A stretch of 64,000 bases of DNA from Ilumatobacter coccineus YM16-304 (GCF_000348785.1 NC_020520.1:496001-560000), one strand, 5' to 3'. Positions 51,941 to 60,966 are shown, numbered from the stretch's first letter. Notes: generated by a model from the sequence alone, not told the origin. Program-made: numbers and translations.

Positions 51941-52855
51941 ATGCTCGGACTCGTGACCGCCGACGTGGCGGCGCCACTCGACCCTGACCTGTCACCGTTC
52001 GACGCGGCGTGCCGCGCCCGCCTCGGCGACGACGCGGTGCGCATCGTGTCGTGGGACGACCCGGAGGTCGAGTGGTCGGCCTTCGACGCGGTCGTCATTC
52101 GATCGACGTGGGACTACACCGAACGGCTCGACGAGTTCCTCGACTGGGTCGACCGCGTGAGCAACGTGACCGAGTTGATCAACGGCGCCGCCGCCGTGCG
52201 TTGGAGCACCGACAAGCGATACCTGGCCGAACTCGCAACCGAAGGCATCCCGATCGTCCCCACCACGTTCGTCGCGCCAGGTGAACCGGCGCCGGTCGTC
52301 GACCGACTACACGTCGTCAAGCCGACCGTCGGTGCCGGCTCAAGTGGGGCTCGCCGGTGCGAGCCCGACGAAGTGGCTGCGCACGTCGCCGAGCTGCACG
52401 CGCAGGGCCGCACGGCGATGGTGCAGCCGTACCTCGACCGGCTCGACGAACTCGGCGAGTCGGCATTCTGTTTCGTTCCTGCGGCTGCCGGCGACGGTCT
52501 CGAACTCAGCCACGTCTTCCGGAAGGGCGCGATCCTCACCACCACCGATGTCGAGCAGGAGGGAGACCTCTTCGCCAAGGAAGACATCACGGTGCGCGAA
52601 CCCGACGAGCGCGAGCGTGCGCTGGCCGATGCCGTGCTCGAGACCCGCGCCGTCCAACAGTTCGACCGCATCGCGTTCGCCCGCGTCGATGTCGCTCCCG
52701 CTTCCGACCCGACGGCCGACGAGCCCTTCGTCGTGATGGAACTCGAGCTGATCGAGCCGTCGTTCTACCTCGGGCTCAACGTGGGGTCGGCCGACCTGTT
52801 CGCCAACCGCCTGATCGCCTGGATGCGGCGACACCGCATCGGGGTGGCGAGCTGA
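51941..52855 (+). CDS. ATP-grasp domain protein
   Basis: Protein of 304 residues with the RimK/glutathione-synthetase-like ATP-grasp layout. Early VVIRSTWDYTERLDEFLDWV is followed by WSTDKRYLAELATEGIPIVP, an ATP-binding Lys in HVVKPTVGAGSSGARR, and the metal-site strand FVVMELELIEPSFYLGLN. Such enzymes join a carboxylate to an amine using ATP; the substrate is unknown. ATG at 51941 with TAGGCT seven bases upstream suggests a leaderless message. fdhD follows after one base. Confidence 0.82.
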   Translation: MLGLVTADVAAPLDPDLSPFDAACRARLGDDAVRIVSWDDPEVEWSAFDAVVIRSTWDYTERLDEFLDWVDRVSNVTELINGAAAVRWSTDKRYLAELATEGIPIVPTTFVAPGEPAPVVDRLHVVKPTVGAGSSGARRCEPDEVAAHVAELHAQGRTAMVQPYLDRLDELGESAFCFVPAAAGDGLELSHVFRKGAILTTTDVEQEGDLFAKEDITVREPDERERALADAVLETRAVQQFDRIAFARVDVAPASDPTADEPFVVMELELIEPSFYLGLNVGSADLFANRLIAWMRRHRIGVAS

Positions 52856-52856
52856 C

Positions 52857-53690
52857 ATGGATCGTCGTCGTTCGGAACGACTGATCGTCACCCGCGTCGC
52901 CGGCGGTGCCGGTGAGCGGGTCACCTCGCGGCGCCCCGACGACCTGATCGTCGAAGAGCCCATGTCGATCCAGCTCGACGGCACGCTGGTGTCGACCACC
53001 ATGCGCACGCCCGGTCACGACTACGAGTTGGCCGCCGGGTTCTGCCTCACCGAAGGGCTGCTCGGCGACGTGCCGATCGTCGGTGTGCGCTACTGCGCCG
53101 ACGGCTCGGCGACCGACACCGAGTTCAACGTGGTGACCGTCGAGACGGACGGGCGTGCCCCAGCGCCGACGCCCCGGCTCGGCAACGTGTCGTCGAGTTG
53201 TGGATGGTGCGGCAGCGAACAGCTCGACGAGCTCTGCGAGCGCCTCGACCCGCTCGAGCAGCGCATCGAGCCGCTCGACCTCGACCTCATCGCTGCGATT
53301 CCCGACGTGGTCCTCGGCGGTCAGGGGCTGTTCGCCACGACGGGAGCGGTGCACGCTGCGGCGGCGTTCGACGCCGACGGGACGGTGGTCGTCACCCGGG
53401 AAGACGTCGGTCGGCACAACGCGGTCGACAAGGTCATCGGTGCGCTGTTGCTCGACCGTCCGGCACGGGTACCGGCGCACGATCTCGGGCTCTTCGTGAG
53501 CGGTCGGGCGAGCATCGAGATGGTGCAGAAGGCGTGGGCTGCCGGATTCCACACGCTGGTCGCGGTGAGCGCACCGACCGCCCTCGCCGTCGACGCCGCT
53601 CGGCGCGCCAATCTCGTCCTCGCCGGCTTCGTCCGCGGCGACGAGTTCAACGTCTACGCCCCCGAGCACCCGCGCACCGCACCGAGCTGA
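52857..53690 (+). CDS. fdhD: FdhD, formate dehydrogenase sulfurtransferase
   Basis: Protein of 277 residues that passes sulfur from a cysteine desulfurase to the molybdenum cofactor of formate dehydrogenase. Marks: EEPMSIQLDG, HDYELAAGFCLTEGLL, the active CxxC in SSSCGWCGSEQL, FATTGAVHAAA and REDVGRHNAVDKVIGALLL, and FVSGRASIEMVQKAW near the end. The ATG lies one base past the ATP-grasp stop, an unusual partner. No formate dehydrogenase or moa gene is in the window. Confidence 0.95.
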   Translation: MDRRRSERLIVTRVAGGAGERVTSRRPDDLIVEEPMSIQLDGTLVSTTMRTPGHDYELAAGFCLTEGLLGDVPIVGVRYCADGSATDTEFNVVTVETDGRAPAPTPRLGNVSSSCGWCGSEQLDELCERLDPLEQRIEPLDLDLIAAIPDVVLGGQGLFATTGAVHAAAAFDADGTVVVTREDVGRHNAVDKVIGALLLDRPARVPAHDLGLFVSGRASIEMVQKAWAAGFHTLVAVSAPTALAVDAARRANLVLAGFVRGDEFNVYAPEHPRTAPS

Positions 53691-53733
53691 CGTCGCCCCG
53701 GCCGGTCACACCCACCGGCAACCCCACCCACCC

Positions 53734-53998
53734 GGGTTCTGCCCCGGGAATCCGTCATCGGTGACGGATCTGAGGGGCAAAGCCAGCGGTGTTGGGTTTT
53801 GCACCGGGGATCGGTCATGGGTGACGGATCCGAGGGGCAAAGCCGACCGACTGCTGGGTTCTGCTCCGGGAGAGAGCCCGCGGTGTTGGGTTTTGCCCCG
53901 GGAATCGGTCATGGGTGACGGATCTGAGGGGCAAAGCCGGCGGTGTCGGGTTTTGCTCCGGGAATCGGTCATCGGTGACGGATCTGAGGGGCAAAGCC
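53734..53998. repeat. Family D: five tandem about 60-bp palindromic repeats
   Basis: Four full 51-bp units (53734-53784, 53794-53844, 53888-53938, 53948-53998) and one truncated unit (53856 to about 53880), joined by 7-11-bp linkers of the form gGCGGTGTt. Each full unit is a palindrome: outer arms TTTGCCCC/GGGGCAAA (some mismatched) and inner arms around GTCA-TGAC, so each RNA copy folds into a hairpin. They occupy most of the 360-bp gap between fdhD and the HemQ-like gene. Confidence 0.92.
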
Positions 53999-54050
53999 GG
54001 GGATGGGGCGGGGAGTCGGAGGTGGGTGGGTGATCGTTAGCCTTGAGGTC

Positions 54051-54704
54051 ATGCTGATGGATGACGGACTGACGGTGTTGCACCTCCTTGCTCGACGGAC
54101 TCCGTCGACCGACAAGGGAGCGGTCGCCGCAGCGATCGAAGCAGCCGAAGCCGACGACTGCCAGGTCATCACGGCCGCGATGCTCGGCCACAAGGCCGAC
54201 ATCTGCTTCATGGCGCTGTGCGCCGACTGGCGCACCCTGCGGCGCTTCCAGTCCGCGCTGCAGCGAGCGGGCCTCGACGTCGGCGACAGCTACGTGTCGG
54301 TCACCGAGGTCAGCGAGTACGCCAAGGGCATGCCGGAGGAGATGCTGCGCGGCCGCCTCCACCCGGTCATCCCGCCCGAAGGCCTCAATGCGTTCTGCTT
54401 CTACCCGATGAGCAAGAAGCGCGAGGCGCACGCCAACTGGTTCGCCACGCCGTACGACCGTCGTCAGGAGATGATGATGGAGCACGGCAAGAGCGGGCGC
54501 ACGTTCGCCGGTCAGGTCGCGCAGGTCATCTCCGGTTCGACCGGTCTCGACGACTTCGAGTGGGGTGTGACGCTGTTCGCCAAGAGCCCCGACGTCATCA
54601 AGAAGGTCGTCTACACGATGCGATTCGACGAGGGCTCCGCGCTCTACGGCGAGTTCGGCGCGTTCTACGTCGGCTACCTCGACTACGTCGACAACATTCT
54701 CTGA
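54051..54704 (+). CDS. HemQ/chlorite-dismutase family protein with Phe at catalytic Tyr
   Basis: Protein of 217 residues aligned along the coproheme decarboxylase (HemQ/ChdC) family: KADICFMALCADWRTLRRFQ, FCFYPMSKKRE, the proximal His in MMMEHGKSGRTFAG, GSTGLDDFEWGVTLFA and MRFDEGSALYGEFGAFYVGY. HemQ oxidatively removes two propionate carboxyls of coproheme to give heme b. The Tyr expected after N-W (NWY in Bacillus and Listeria as I recall) is Phe here (NWFATPYDRR); another Tyr lies four residues on. It is also shorter at the N-terminus than the roughly 250-residue relatives. ATG at 54051 or 54057. Confidence 0.82.
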   Translation: MLMDDGLTVLHLLARRTPSTDKGAVAAAIEAAEADDCQVITAAMLGHKADICFMALCADWRTLRRFQSALQRAGLDVGDSYVSVTEVSEYAKGMPEEMLRGRLHPVIPPEGLNAFCFYPMSKKREAHANWFATPYDRRQEMMMEHGKSGRTFAGQVAQVISGSTGLDDFEWGVTLFAKSPDVIKKVVYTMRFDEGSALYGEFGAFYVGYLDYVDNIL

Positions 54705-54751
54705 CCGAGCGCCGACGGGAGGTCGAACACGATCGCGACCAGCGGCGGGTG

Positions 54752-56011
54752 TCAGCGGCGCACGGTGAAGCTGCGAACCAGCACGTCGGTGCCGTCGGGT
54801 TCGAACCGGAACGTCTCGAAGACGGCTTCGGTCATCTCGCCTTCGCGATTGAGTTCGGTGACACCCGTCGGTCCGTTGTAGTCGATCTGCCGATCGTCGG
54901 CGACCTCTTCGGCACACGCCGCGAACGAACGGCAACGCAAGCCGCCCGACGACACGGGAGCCATGTAGCTGGCGATTTCGGTCGGGGAGTCGGAGCCCGC
55001 CTGCACGGCGGAGAGCGCGATCAGGTTCATGCAGTCGGTCACCTGCGGACCGAACGGTGCGGCGAGCGTGGGATCGGATCCCGACACGGTGATCTGAGGA
55101 GCGACGCCCGACACGCGGGTCCGCAGCGAGGCGGGAAGCGCTTCGATCACCGGTTCGGCTGCCGGGTCACGGATCGGGTCGTTGAGGATGACGTGCGACA
55201 GCCCGCCGAACGACTGCTGCCCGAGCGCGTCGAGAAAGCGGGCGCTGTCGCGAGCCGCACCGAGCACGATGGCCACGGTGGCGTCGCTCTCGACCAGGTC
55301 GATGGCCGCCGAATCGAACGTCTCGGCATTGACCGGGATGGAGATCGTGTCGGACAGGGTGAGCGGACGCCCTTCGAGCGCCTCGGCGACGGCGTTGGCG
55401 TACGGCCGACCGTACGCGTCGTCGACGTGCACGATCGCGATGTTGCGGGCACCGGTCTGCTCGGCCTCTTCGGCGATCGCGATCGCCTGGAGCGAGTCGC
55501 TCGCGATCGTCCGGAAGAAGAGTCGGTCGTCGGGGAAGTCGTCGAGCGAGATGGCCGTTGCCGTGGGCGAGCAGGTGAGGACTTCGGCGGCGACGGCATC
55601 GTCGAGCGCGCCGATGGCGGCGAGCGACGACGACGGGCCGATGATGGCGTCGACGCCGTCGTCGATCAGCGACACCGTGGCCGCCGACGCGGTTGCCGTG
55701 GTGTTGCCCTCGTCGACGATGATGACCTCGACGTCGTGCCCGAGCACGCCTCCTGCGTCGTTGATCGCTTGCTGGGCGGCGGTGACCGCGGAGGTCAACG
55801 ACGTGCCGATCAGCGTGTCGCCCACGGGAAGCAGTGCGCCGATGACGAGCTTTCCGTCGGATTCACGAGGCTCCGGCGGGAGCGTTGTGGTGGTGGCGAC
55901 CGTCGACTCGGGAGCGGTGTCGGGGTCGCCGGAACAGGCCGCGAACGCAACGGTGGCCGCCATCGAGATGGTCACCGCACGACAACGGGTGAATCGCGTA
56001 CGAACAGCCAT
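54752..56011 (-). CDS. Leu/Ile/Val-type solute-binding lipoprotein
   Basis: Periplasmic-binding-type lipoprotein of 419 residues. The lipobox is in TVAFAACSGD (Cys near residue 26). The two-lobe type-1 fold shows LVIGALLPVGDTLIGTSLTS, AINDAGGVLGHDVEVIIVDE, VDAIIGPSSSLAAIGALDD, LTCSPTATAI, FFRTIASDSLQAIAIAEEAE and NIAIVHVDDAYGRPYANAVA, as in branched-chain amino acid binders. No permease or ATPase genes adjoin it, so it may be an orphan receptor. TACCGT ends 7 bases before the ATG, suggesting a leaderless message. Confidence 0.9.
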   Translation of the reverse strand: MAVRTRFTRCRAVTISMAATVAFAACSGDPDTAPESTVATTTTLPPEPRESDGKLVIGALLPVGDTLIGTSLTSAVTAAQQAINDAGGVLGHDVEVIIVDEGNTTATASAATVSLIDDGVDAIIGPSSSLAAIGALDDAVAAEVLTCSPTATAISLDDFPDDRLFFRTIASDSLQAIAIAEEAEQTGARNIAIVHVDDAYGRPYANAVAEALEGRPLTLSDTISIPVNAETFDSAAIDLVESDATVAIVLGAARDSARFLDALGQQSFGGLSHVILNDPIRDPAAEPVIEALPASLRTRVSGVAPQITVSGSDPTLAAPFGPQVTDCMNLIALSAVQAGSDSPTEIASYMAPVSSGGLRCRSFAACAEEVADDRQIDYNGPTGVTELNREGEMTEAVFETFRFEPDGTDVLVRSFTVRR

Positions 56012-56176
56012 GGTCCGTACGGTACAGCGGCCGCGGAATCCAGTGAATCCAGGGGTCATAACATCACATTCAAGAAAGTGTCTGATTCGTCCGATGAACC
56101 CTGAGCAGGCGTCAAACCGCGCTGTCATGGTGACCGGTCCTGTGGTCCGGCCGCACGAACGAATCGCAGAGAACCC

Positions 56177-58651
56177 ATGAACCCCGCACCCATTCTCCCC
56201 AGCGACCGGCAACTGGTCGGCGCCGTCAGAAGTGGGAGCGACGCGGCTTGGAACGAGTTGATGGGGCGCCACGAGACCTCGGTGCGCTCGATGCTGCGAT
56301 CGCGCAAGGAACGCAAGGCGCTGGCCAAGCGGCTCGCCAATCTGCGCGACACGATCGAGAACGAAGACGACACGCACGAGGGCGATCCGGCGATCCGGGC
56401 CTTCCGCCCACGAGCGCTGGCCGCGCTGTCGGGAGGCACGTACGGGCCGACGCCCCGTGCCGACGGCGAGCACGAGCAGGAACGCAGCGACCCCTTCGAC
56501 GTGACCGACGACGAACTCATCGCCACGGCCTTCGCGCTGCTGCCCGAACCGTGGCAGACCGTGCTCTGGCACAGCCATGTCGAACAGCTCACGGCGGCCG
56601 AGATCTCGCCGCTCGTCGGCCGCACGACCAACGACGTCACCGAACTCGTCAACACCGCCGAGCGCGGTCTGGTCGACGCCTTTCTGATCGAGTACATCGG
56701 TGTCGGACCGCTCCCTCCGGAGTGTGAGCGCATCGTCTCGCTGCTCGGCGGGTACGTCCGCGGCACGCTGCCACCGCACGACCAGCGCCTCGTCGAACGG
56801 CACCTCGAGGGTGAGGCGTCCGTCGCCGAGTCGAGCGCGCTGAACGCTGCGCCTGCCGCGCACAACGCCGCGAACGCCGAAGCGTCACCGTTCGCCCCAC
56901 CCGCGGCGCGACGACACACCCCCGACGACAGCCGTCGGCTCGTCGAGGTCATCGCGTCGCTCGGATCGTTCGTCCCGTCTGCCATCGCTCCAGGAGTCAC
57001 CGGTTTGAGTGTCGAAGCACAACGTCAAGCGCTCGGAACCACGAGTCGCTCGTTCGGAAGCGCCGGGCTGCTCGCCGCGCGTTCCGATCGTTTCCGTCGG
57101 TTCGCCACGTTCGGCGCGATCGCCGGCATCGTGATCGCACTGGCCGGCGCCGCCTACCTCGTCCGCCAACCCTTCGACAACGACGGCACCCTCATCACCG
57201 CCGGCGGCGACGACACCCCGGCGTCGCAGGTGCCGGTCACCACCGTTGCCGACGAGCCCGACCCGACGGTCGCCACGACCGAACCCGCTCCCACCACGAC
57301 CGAAGGTCTCGACCTCCGGCCGCAGCCGTCCGGCCCGAGGAGCGCGGTCGAACTCGTCGTCACCGACGGGATCCGCGCCATCGGACTCCGACAGGCTGTT
57401 CCCGATCTCACGCTCGCCGTGTCGTCGCCTGCCCCGATCTACGCCGGCGGTACGGGCACGATCGACGTGGCGGTCACCAACTCCGGCGCGGCGGCAGCCG
57501 ACGCCACTGTCGAACTGCTCCTCCCCAACGGGGTCTCCCTCGAAGCGTTGGCAGCGGGCGATGCGGCGTGCACCGATCCGGAAGGTGACTCGCCGTTCTG
57601 CACCTTCTCGGTCGAGGCGGGCGCCACGCTCGACTTCGCGCTTCGTCTCCGTCTCGAGAGCAGCACCGTCGGTCGCCTCGTCGTCGAAGGTGACCTCGTC
57701 ACCGAACCGCTCGAAGCGGCGATCGTCGCGACGAGCGACCTCGTCCACTCCTCCGTCGGCACCGGTGGCGTCGTCACCATCGGCAACTCGCTGATGACGT
57801 GCGACGACACGGCGGCTGCCGAGCTCGGCATCGACTGCGCCGACGTGCGCGCCGGAGCCGGTGAGTTCGTCAACCGTTGGGACGTGCCGATGGAGTTCAT
57901 CGGCCCCGCACCGCAGTACGGCATCGTCAACTCGTCGAGCGCCGTGCTCGACCTGCCCGACGCATCGTCGATCGTGTCGGCGCACCTGTACTGGTCGGGC
58001 GACCTCGAAGAGCGCCAGCAGTCGATTCCCGACGACGGCAGCAACGAGTTGGTGACCGTGTTGGCCCCGAACGGCGAGGTGACGCAGGTCGTCGCCGACC
58101 GTCTGAGTCTCGGCGACATCGATGCCACGCAGTACCTCGGTTCTGCCGACGTCACCGACATCGTCGCTGCGGGCGGCACGGGCAGCTACCTCATCGGCAA
58201 CGTGCAATCGGTCGAAGTGCAGGGCTCGTACGCCGCCTGGTCGCTGGTGGTCGTGTACGACAACGACGCCGAGCCCCGCCGCCACCGTGTGGTGACCCGT
58301 CCGTTCGAGTGGGTCGCCCCTCAGCCTCGCTTCGAGTACGACGTCGACCTTCCGGTCCCGGTGGTCGCTGGCGCCGACGCGCACCTCTCGATCGTCGCTT
58401 TCGAAGGCGAGCGTGGTTTCCGACCCGAAGCCTTCACCGTCGGCGGCGAACCGCTCGGCGGAGACGCTGTGTTCGACAGCACGATCAGCGGTGAACGAGA
58501 TCCGTCGTACGACAACAATCTCGGTGTCGACATCGACGCCTATGATCTGGTGATCGACACCGCCGACGGCACCCTCCCCATTCGAGCGACTTCCGAGAAG
58601 GACGGCGTGCGCATCGCCGTCCTCGCGCTCTCCGTCGATCTGGCGTCGTGA
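56177..58651 (+). CDS. Sigma-like / one-pass membrane / ectodomain fusion protein
   Basis: Protein of 824 residues. Residues 1-175 resemble an ECF sigma: region 2 start DRQLVGAVRSGSDAAWNELM, a degraded -10-binding part with a charged insert, and region 4 ALLPEPWQTVLWHSHVEQLT then AEISPLVGRTTNDVTELVNT. Residues 185-215 (CERIVSLLGGYVRGTLPPHD then RLVERHLEG) recall a zinc anti-sigma domain without its CxxC. One membrane helix is at about 316-338. A Thr/Pro stalk, a DUF11-like domain (about 415-530) and a beta-rich C-terminal domain (SAHLYWSGDLEER, WSLVVVYDNDAE) follow. Fused ECF groups with membrane extensions are known in actinobacteria. Overlaps glnD by 4 bp. Confidence 0.72.
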   Translation: MNPAPILPSDRQLVGAVRSGSDAAWNELMGRHETSVRSMLRSRKERKALAKRLANLRDTIENEDDTHEGDPAIRAFRPRALAALSGGTYGPTPRADGEHEQERSDPFDVTDDELIATAFALLPEPWQTVLWHSHVEQLTAAEISPLVGRTTNDVTELVNTAERGLVDAFLIEYIGVGPLPPECERIVSLLGGYVRGTLPPHDQRLVERHLEGEASVAESSALNAAPAAHNAANAEASPFAPPAARRHTPDDSRRLVEVIASLGSFVPSAIAPGVTGLSVEAQRQALGTTSRSFGSAGLLAARSDRFRRFATFGAIAGIVIALAGAAYLVRQPFDNDGTLITAGGDDTPASQVPVTTVADEPDPTVATTEPAPTTTEGLDLRPQPSGPRSAVELVVTDGIRAIGLRQAVPDLTLAVSSPAPIYAGGTGTIDVAVTNSGAAAADATVELLLPNGVSLEALAAGDAACTDPEGDSPFCTFSVEAGATLDFALRLRLESSTVGRLVVEGDLVTEPLEAAIVATSDLVHSSVGTGGVVTIGNSLMTCDDTAAAELGIDCADVRAGAGEFVNRWDVPMEFIGPAPQYGIVNSSSAVLDLPDASSIVSAHLYWSGDLEERQQSIPDDGSNELVTVLAPNGEVTQVVADRLSLGDIDATQYLGSADVTDIVAAGGTGSYLIGNVQSVEVQGSYAAWSLVVVYDNDAEPRRHRVVTRPFEWVAPQPRFEYDVDLPVPVVAGADAHLSIVAFEGERGFRPEAFTVGGEPLGGDAVFDSTISGERDPSYDNNLGVDIDAYDLVIDTADGTLPIRATSEKDGVRIAVLALSVDLAS

Positions 58652-60966
58652 CGCCCGACGGCCGCGCCGACCAGCTGGTCGCGGCGGCCGACTCCGGCCG
58701 ACCCAAAGCGCCGAACCAGGGGCTCGACTACTGCCGGGCACTGTCGAGGATCACCGACGAGTGGGTCGTCGAACTGTTCGATGCAGCCATTGCCGCGCAT
58801 CCGACGAAGCACCGCGTCGCACTGCTCGCGGTGGGCGGTTATGGGCGAGGTGAGCTCGCGCCGTACAGCGATCTCGACCTGCTGCTCGTGCACGACTGCA
58901 AGGCCCGCAAGGTGTCGAACGAGATCGAGCCGATCGCGAGCGCGATCTGGTATCCGCTGTGGGACGCCGGGGTCAAGCTCGGTCACGCCGTCCGGCGCGT
59001 CGACGAGCAACTCGACCTGATCGACGGCGACCTCGACTCGGCAACGGCGTTGCTCACGGCACGACCGCTCGCAGGTGACGTCGACATCGCCACCGAAGTG
59101 ATCGAACGCGGCATGAAGTCGTGGGCGTCGAATCGGTCGACCTATCTCGGCGTACTCCGCGGCCGCATGCGCGAACGCCAGGCCAACGCCGCCGACGTGG
59201 CGTACCGGCTCGAACCCGACCTGAAGGCCGGCCACGGCGGGCTGCGCGACGTGCAGACCGTGTGGTGGGCTCGCGCGAGCGGTCTCGAGGTGATCGAGGA
59301 AGACCTCGTCGCGCTCGACGAGTGTTACGACATGTTGCAGCGGGCTCGCGTGGCACTGCATCAGGCCACCGGCAGACCCGGCGAGGTGATGCGACTCGAA
59401 GACCAGGACGAGATCGCCAAGTGCGGTGGGTGGCTCGACGCCGACGCGATGATGGCCGACGTCGCAGCGGCCGGTCGAACGGTCTCGTGGCTGTGCGACG
59501 AGAACTGGAACCGGGCCGTCGAACGTGATCAGGTTCCCGATCGGCAGATCGCGTCGGGCATCGCGCTGCAGAACGGCGAGATCCATCTGACCGAGGGCGC
59601 CGACCCGGTTGCCGACCCCACGCTGGCGCTCAAAGCCGCTGTGGCGGCCGCTCGGACCGAGTGTCGCATCGCGCGGTCGACGCTCGAACGCCTCCGCGAC
59701 GAAGTGGAGCCGTGGCCGTCGATCTGGCCGATCGGCGCACGAAACGAGTTGGTGGCACTCCTCCTCGAAGGGCACCGTGCGATCCGAGTACTCGAGTCAC
59801 TCGACCAGTTCGAGCTGCTGTCGCGGTTCCTGCCCGAGTGGGAACCCGTTCGGTCGAAACCGCAGCGCAACGCCTACCACCGCTTCACGGTCGACCGTCA
59901 CCTGTGGGAAGCCGCCGCCAACGCCGCCGAGTTGGTCGACCGCGTCGGTCGTCCCGATCTGCTCGTCGTCGGCGCGCTGTTCCACGACATCGGCAAGGGC
60001 TACCCGGGCGATCACACCGAGGTCGGCATGGACATGGTGCGTGACATCGCACCGCGGATCGGCTTCAACGGCCACGACACCGATGCGCTCGTGACCATGG
60101 TCGAGCATCACCTGCTGCTCCCCGACGTGGCGATGCGTCGCGATCTCACCGACGAAGCGACCATCGACCTGGTGGCCGGCCTCGTCGGTTCGGTCGAGAA
60201 GCTCGAATTGCTCGACGCGCTCACCGAGGCCGACTCCAAGGCGACCGGTCCGTCGGCGTGGGGGTCGTGGAAGGAAGAGCTCGTCGACGAACTGGTGTCG
60301 AGGACGAAGCACGTGCTCGGCGGCGGTCGAGCGTCGGAGGTCACCTGGCGGTTGTTTCCCGACGAGGCGACGCTCGCCGTCATGGCCAAGGGCGAGGTCG
60401 ACATCTCTCGCGACGGCGATCTCATCACGATCATCAGCCCCGACTCGACGGGTACGTTCAGCCAGGTCGCCGGTGTGCTGTCGCTGCACGGGCTCGACGT
60501 CGTCACCGCTCGTGCCTACTCCGACGAGCAGGGCATGGCGGCCTCACAGTTCCGGGTCGTCGCGCCGAAGGCCGAGATCAAGTGGCGCTCGCTCAAGGCC
60601 GACCTGCGCAAGGGCATGAACTACGAGCTGGCGATCGAAGCGCGGCTCGTCGAGCGGGCCAAGACCTACCGTCGGCGCCGTCGCACACAGGCCGACGCGC
60701 CGGGGCCGCCGAGGGTGAAGTTCATCGAGGGCGGCTCGAGCAATGCGACGGTCATCGAGGTGCAGGCGGTCAGCAAGATCGGGATCCTGCATCGCATCAC
60801 CAAGGCGCTCAACGAGGTGGGGCTCGACATCCGCCACGCCACGGTCCAGACGATCGGCATGGAAGTGGTCGACACGTTCTACGTCCGTACACGCGCCGGT
60901 GGTCTGGTGACGCGCACGTCGCACCGCAAGGAGATCCAGAAGGCGCTCCTGCACGCCGTGTCGTAG
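58648..60966 (+). CDS. glnD: GlnD, protein-PII uridylyltransferase
   Basis: Nitrogen-status enzyme of 772 residues that adds and removes nucleotidyl groups on PII. The nucleotidyltransferase site is GGYGRGELAPYSDLDLLLVH (residue 62 on), the helical GlnD domain contains LEPDLKAGHGGLRDVQTVWW, the HD hydrolase is at about 405-560 (LFHDIGKGYPGDHTEVGMDM), and two ACT domains start near 590 and 700. All catalytic parts look intact. GTG start overlaps the stop of the sigma-like fusion by 4 bp; no glnB, amtB or ffh-rpsP neighbours, which is unlike the usual actinobacterial setting. Confidence 0.95.
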   Translation: MTPDGRADQLVAAADSGRPKAPNQGLDYCRALSRITDEWVVELFDAAIAAHPTKHRVALLAVGGYGRGELAPYSDLDLLLVHDCKARKVSNEIEPIASAIWYPLWDAGVKLGHAVRRVDEQLDLIDGDLDSATALLTARPLAGDVDIATEVIERGMKSWASNRSTYLGVLRGRMRERQANAADVAYRLEPDLKAGHGGLRDVQTVWWARASGLEVIEEDLVALDECYDMLQRARVALHQATGRPGEVMRLEDQDEIAKCGGWLDADAMMADVAAAGRTVSWLCDENWNRAVERDQVPDRQIASGIALQNGEIHLTEGADPVADPTLALKAAVAAARTECRIARSTLERLRDEVEPWPSIWPIGARNELVALLLEGHRAIRVLESLDQFELLSRFLPEWEPVRSKPQRNAYHRFTVDRHLWEAAANAAELVDRVGRPDLLVVGALFHDIGKGYPGDHTEVGMDMVRDIAPRIGFNGHDTDALVTMVEHHLLLPDVAMRRDLTDEATIDLVAGLVGSVEKLELLDALTEADSKATGPSAWGSWKEELVDELVSRTKHVLGGGRASEVTWRLFPDEATLAVMAKGEVDISRDGDLITIISPDSTGTFSQVAGVLSLHGLDVVTARAYSDEQGMAASQFRVVAPKAEIKWRSLKADLRKGMNYELAIEARLVERAKTYRRRRRTQADAPGPPRVKFIEGGSSNATVIEVQAVSKIGILHRITKALNEVGLDIRHATVQTIGMEVVDTFYVRTRAGGLVTRTSHRKEIQKALLHAVS

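Noticed and set aside
53734-53998. CRISPR array
   Set aside because: Units are palindromic, spacers are 7-11 bp and nearly identical, one unit is truncated, and no cas gene is near.
53706-54935. A 409-codon minus-strand frame across the palindromic array
   Set aside because: It simply reads through the repeats and the complement of the HemQ-like gene; its repeated peptide comes from the DNA repeats.
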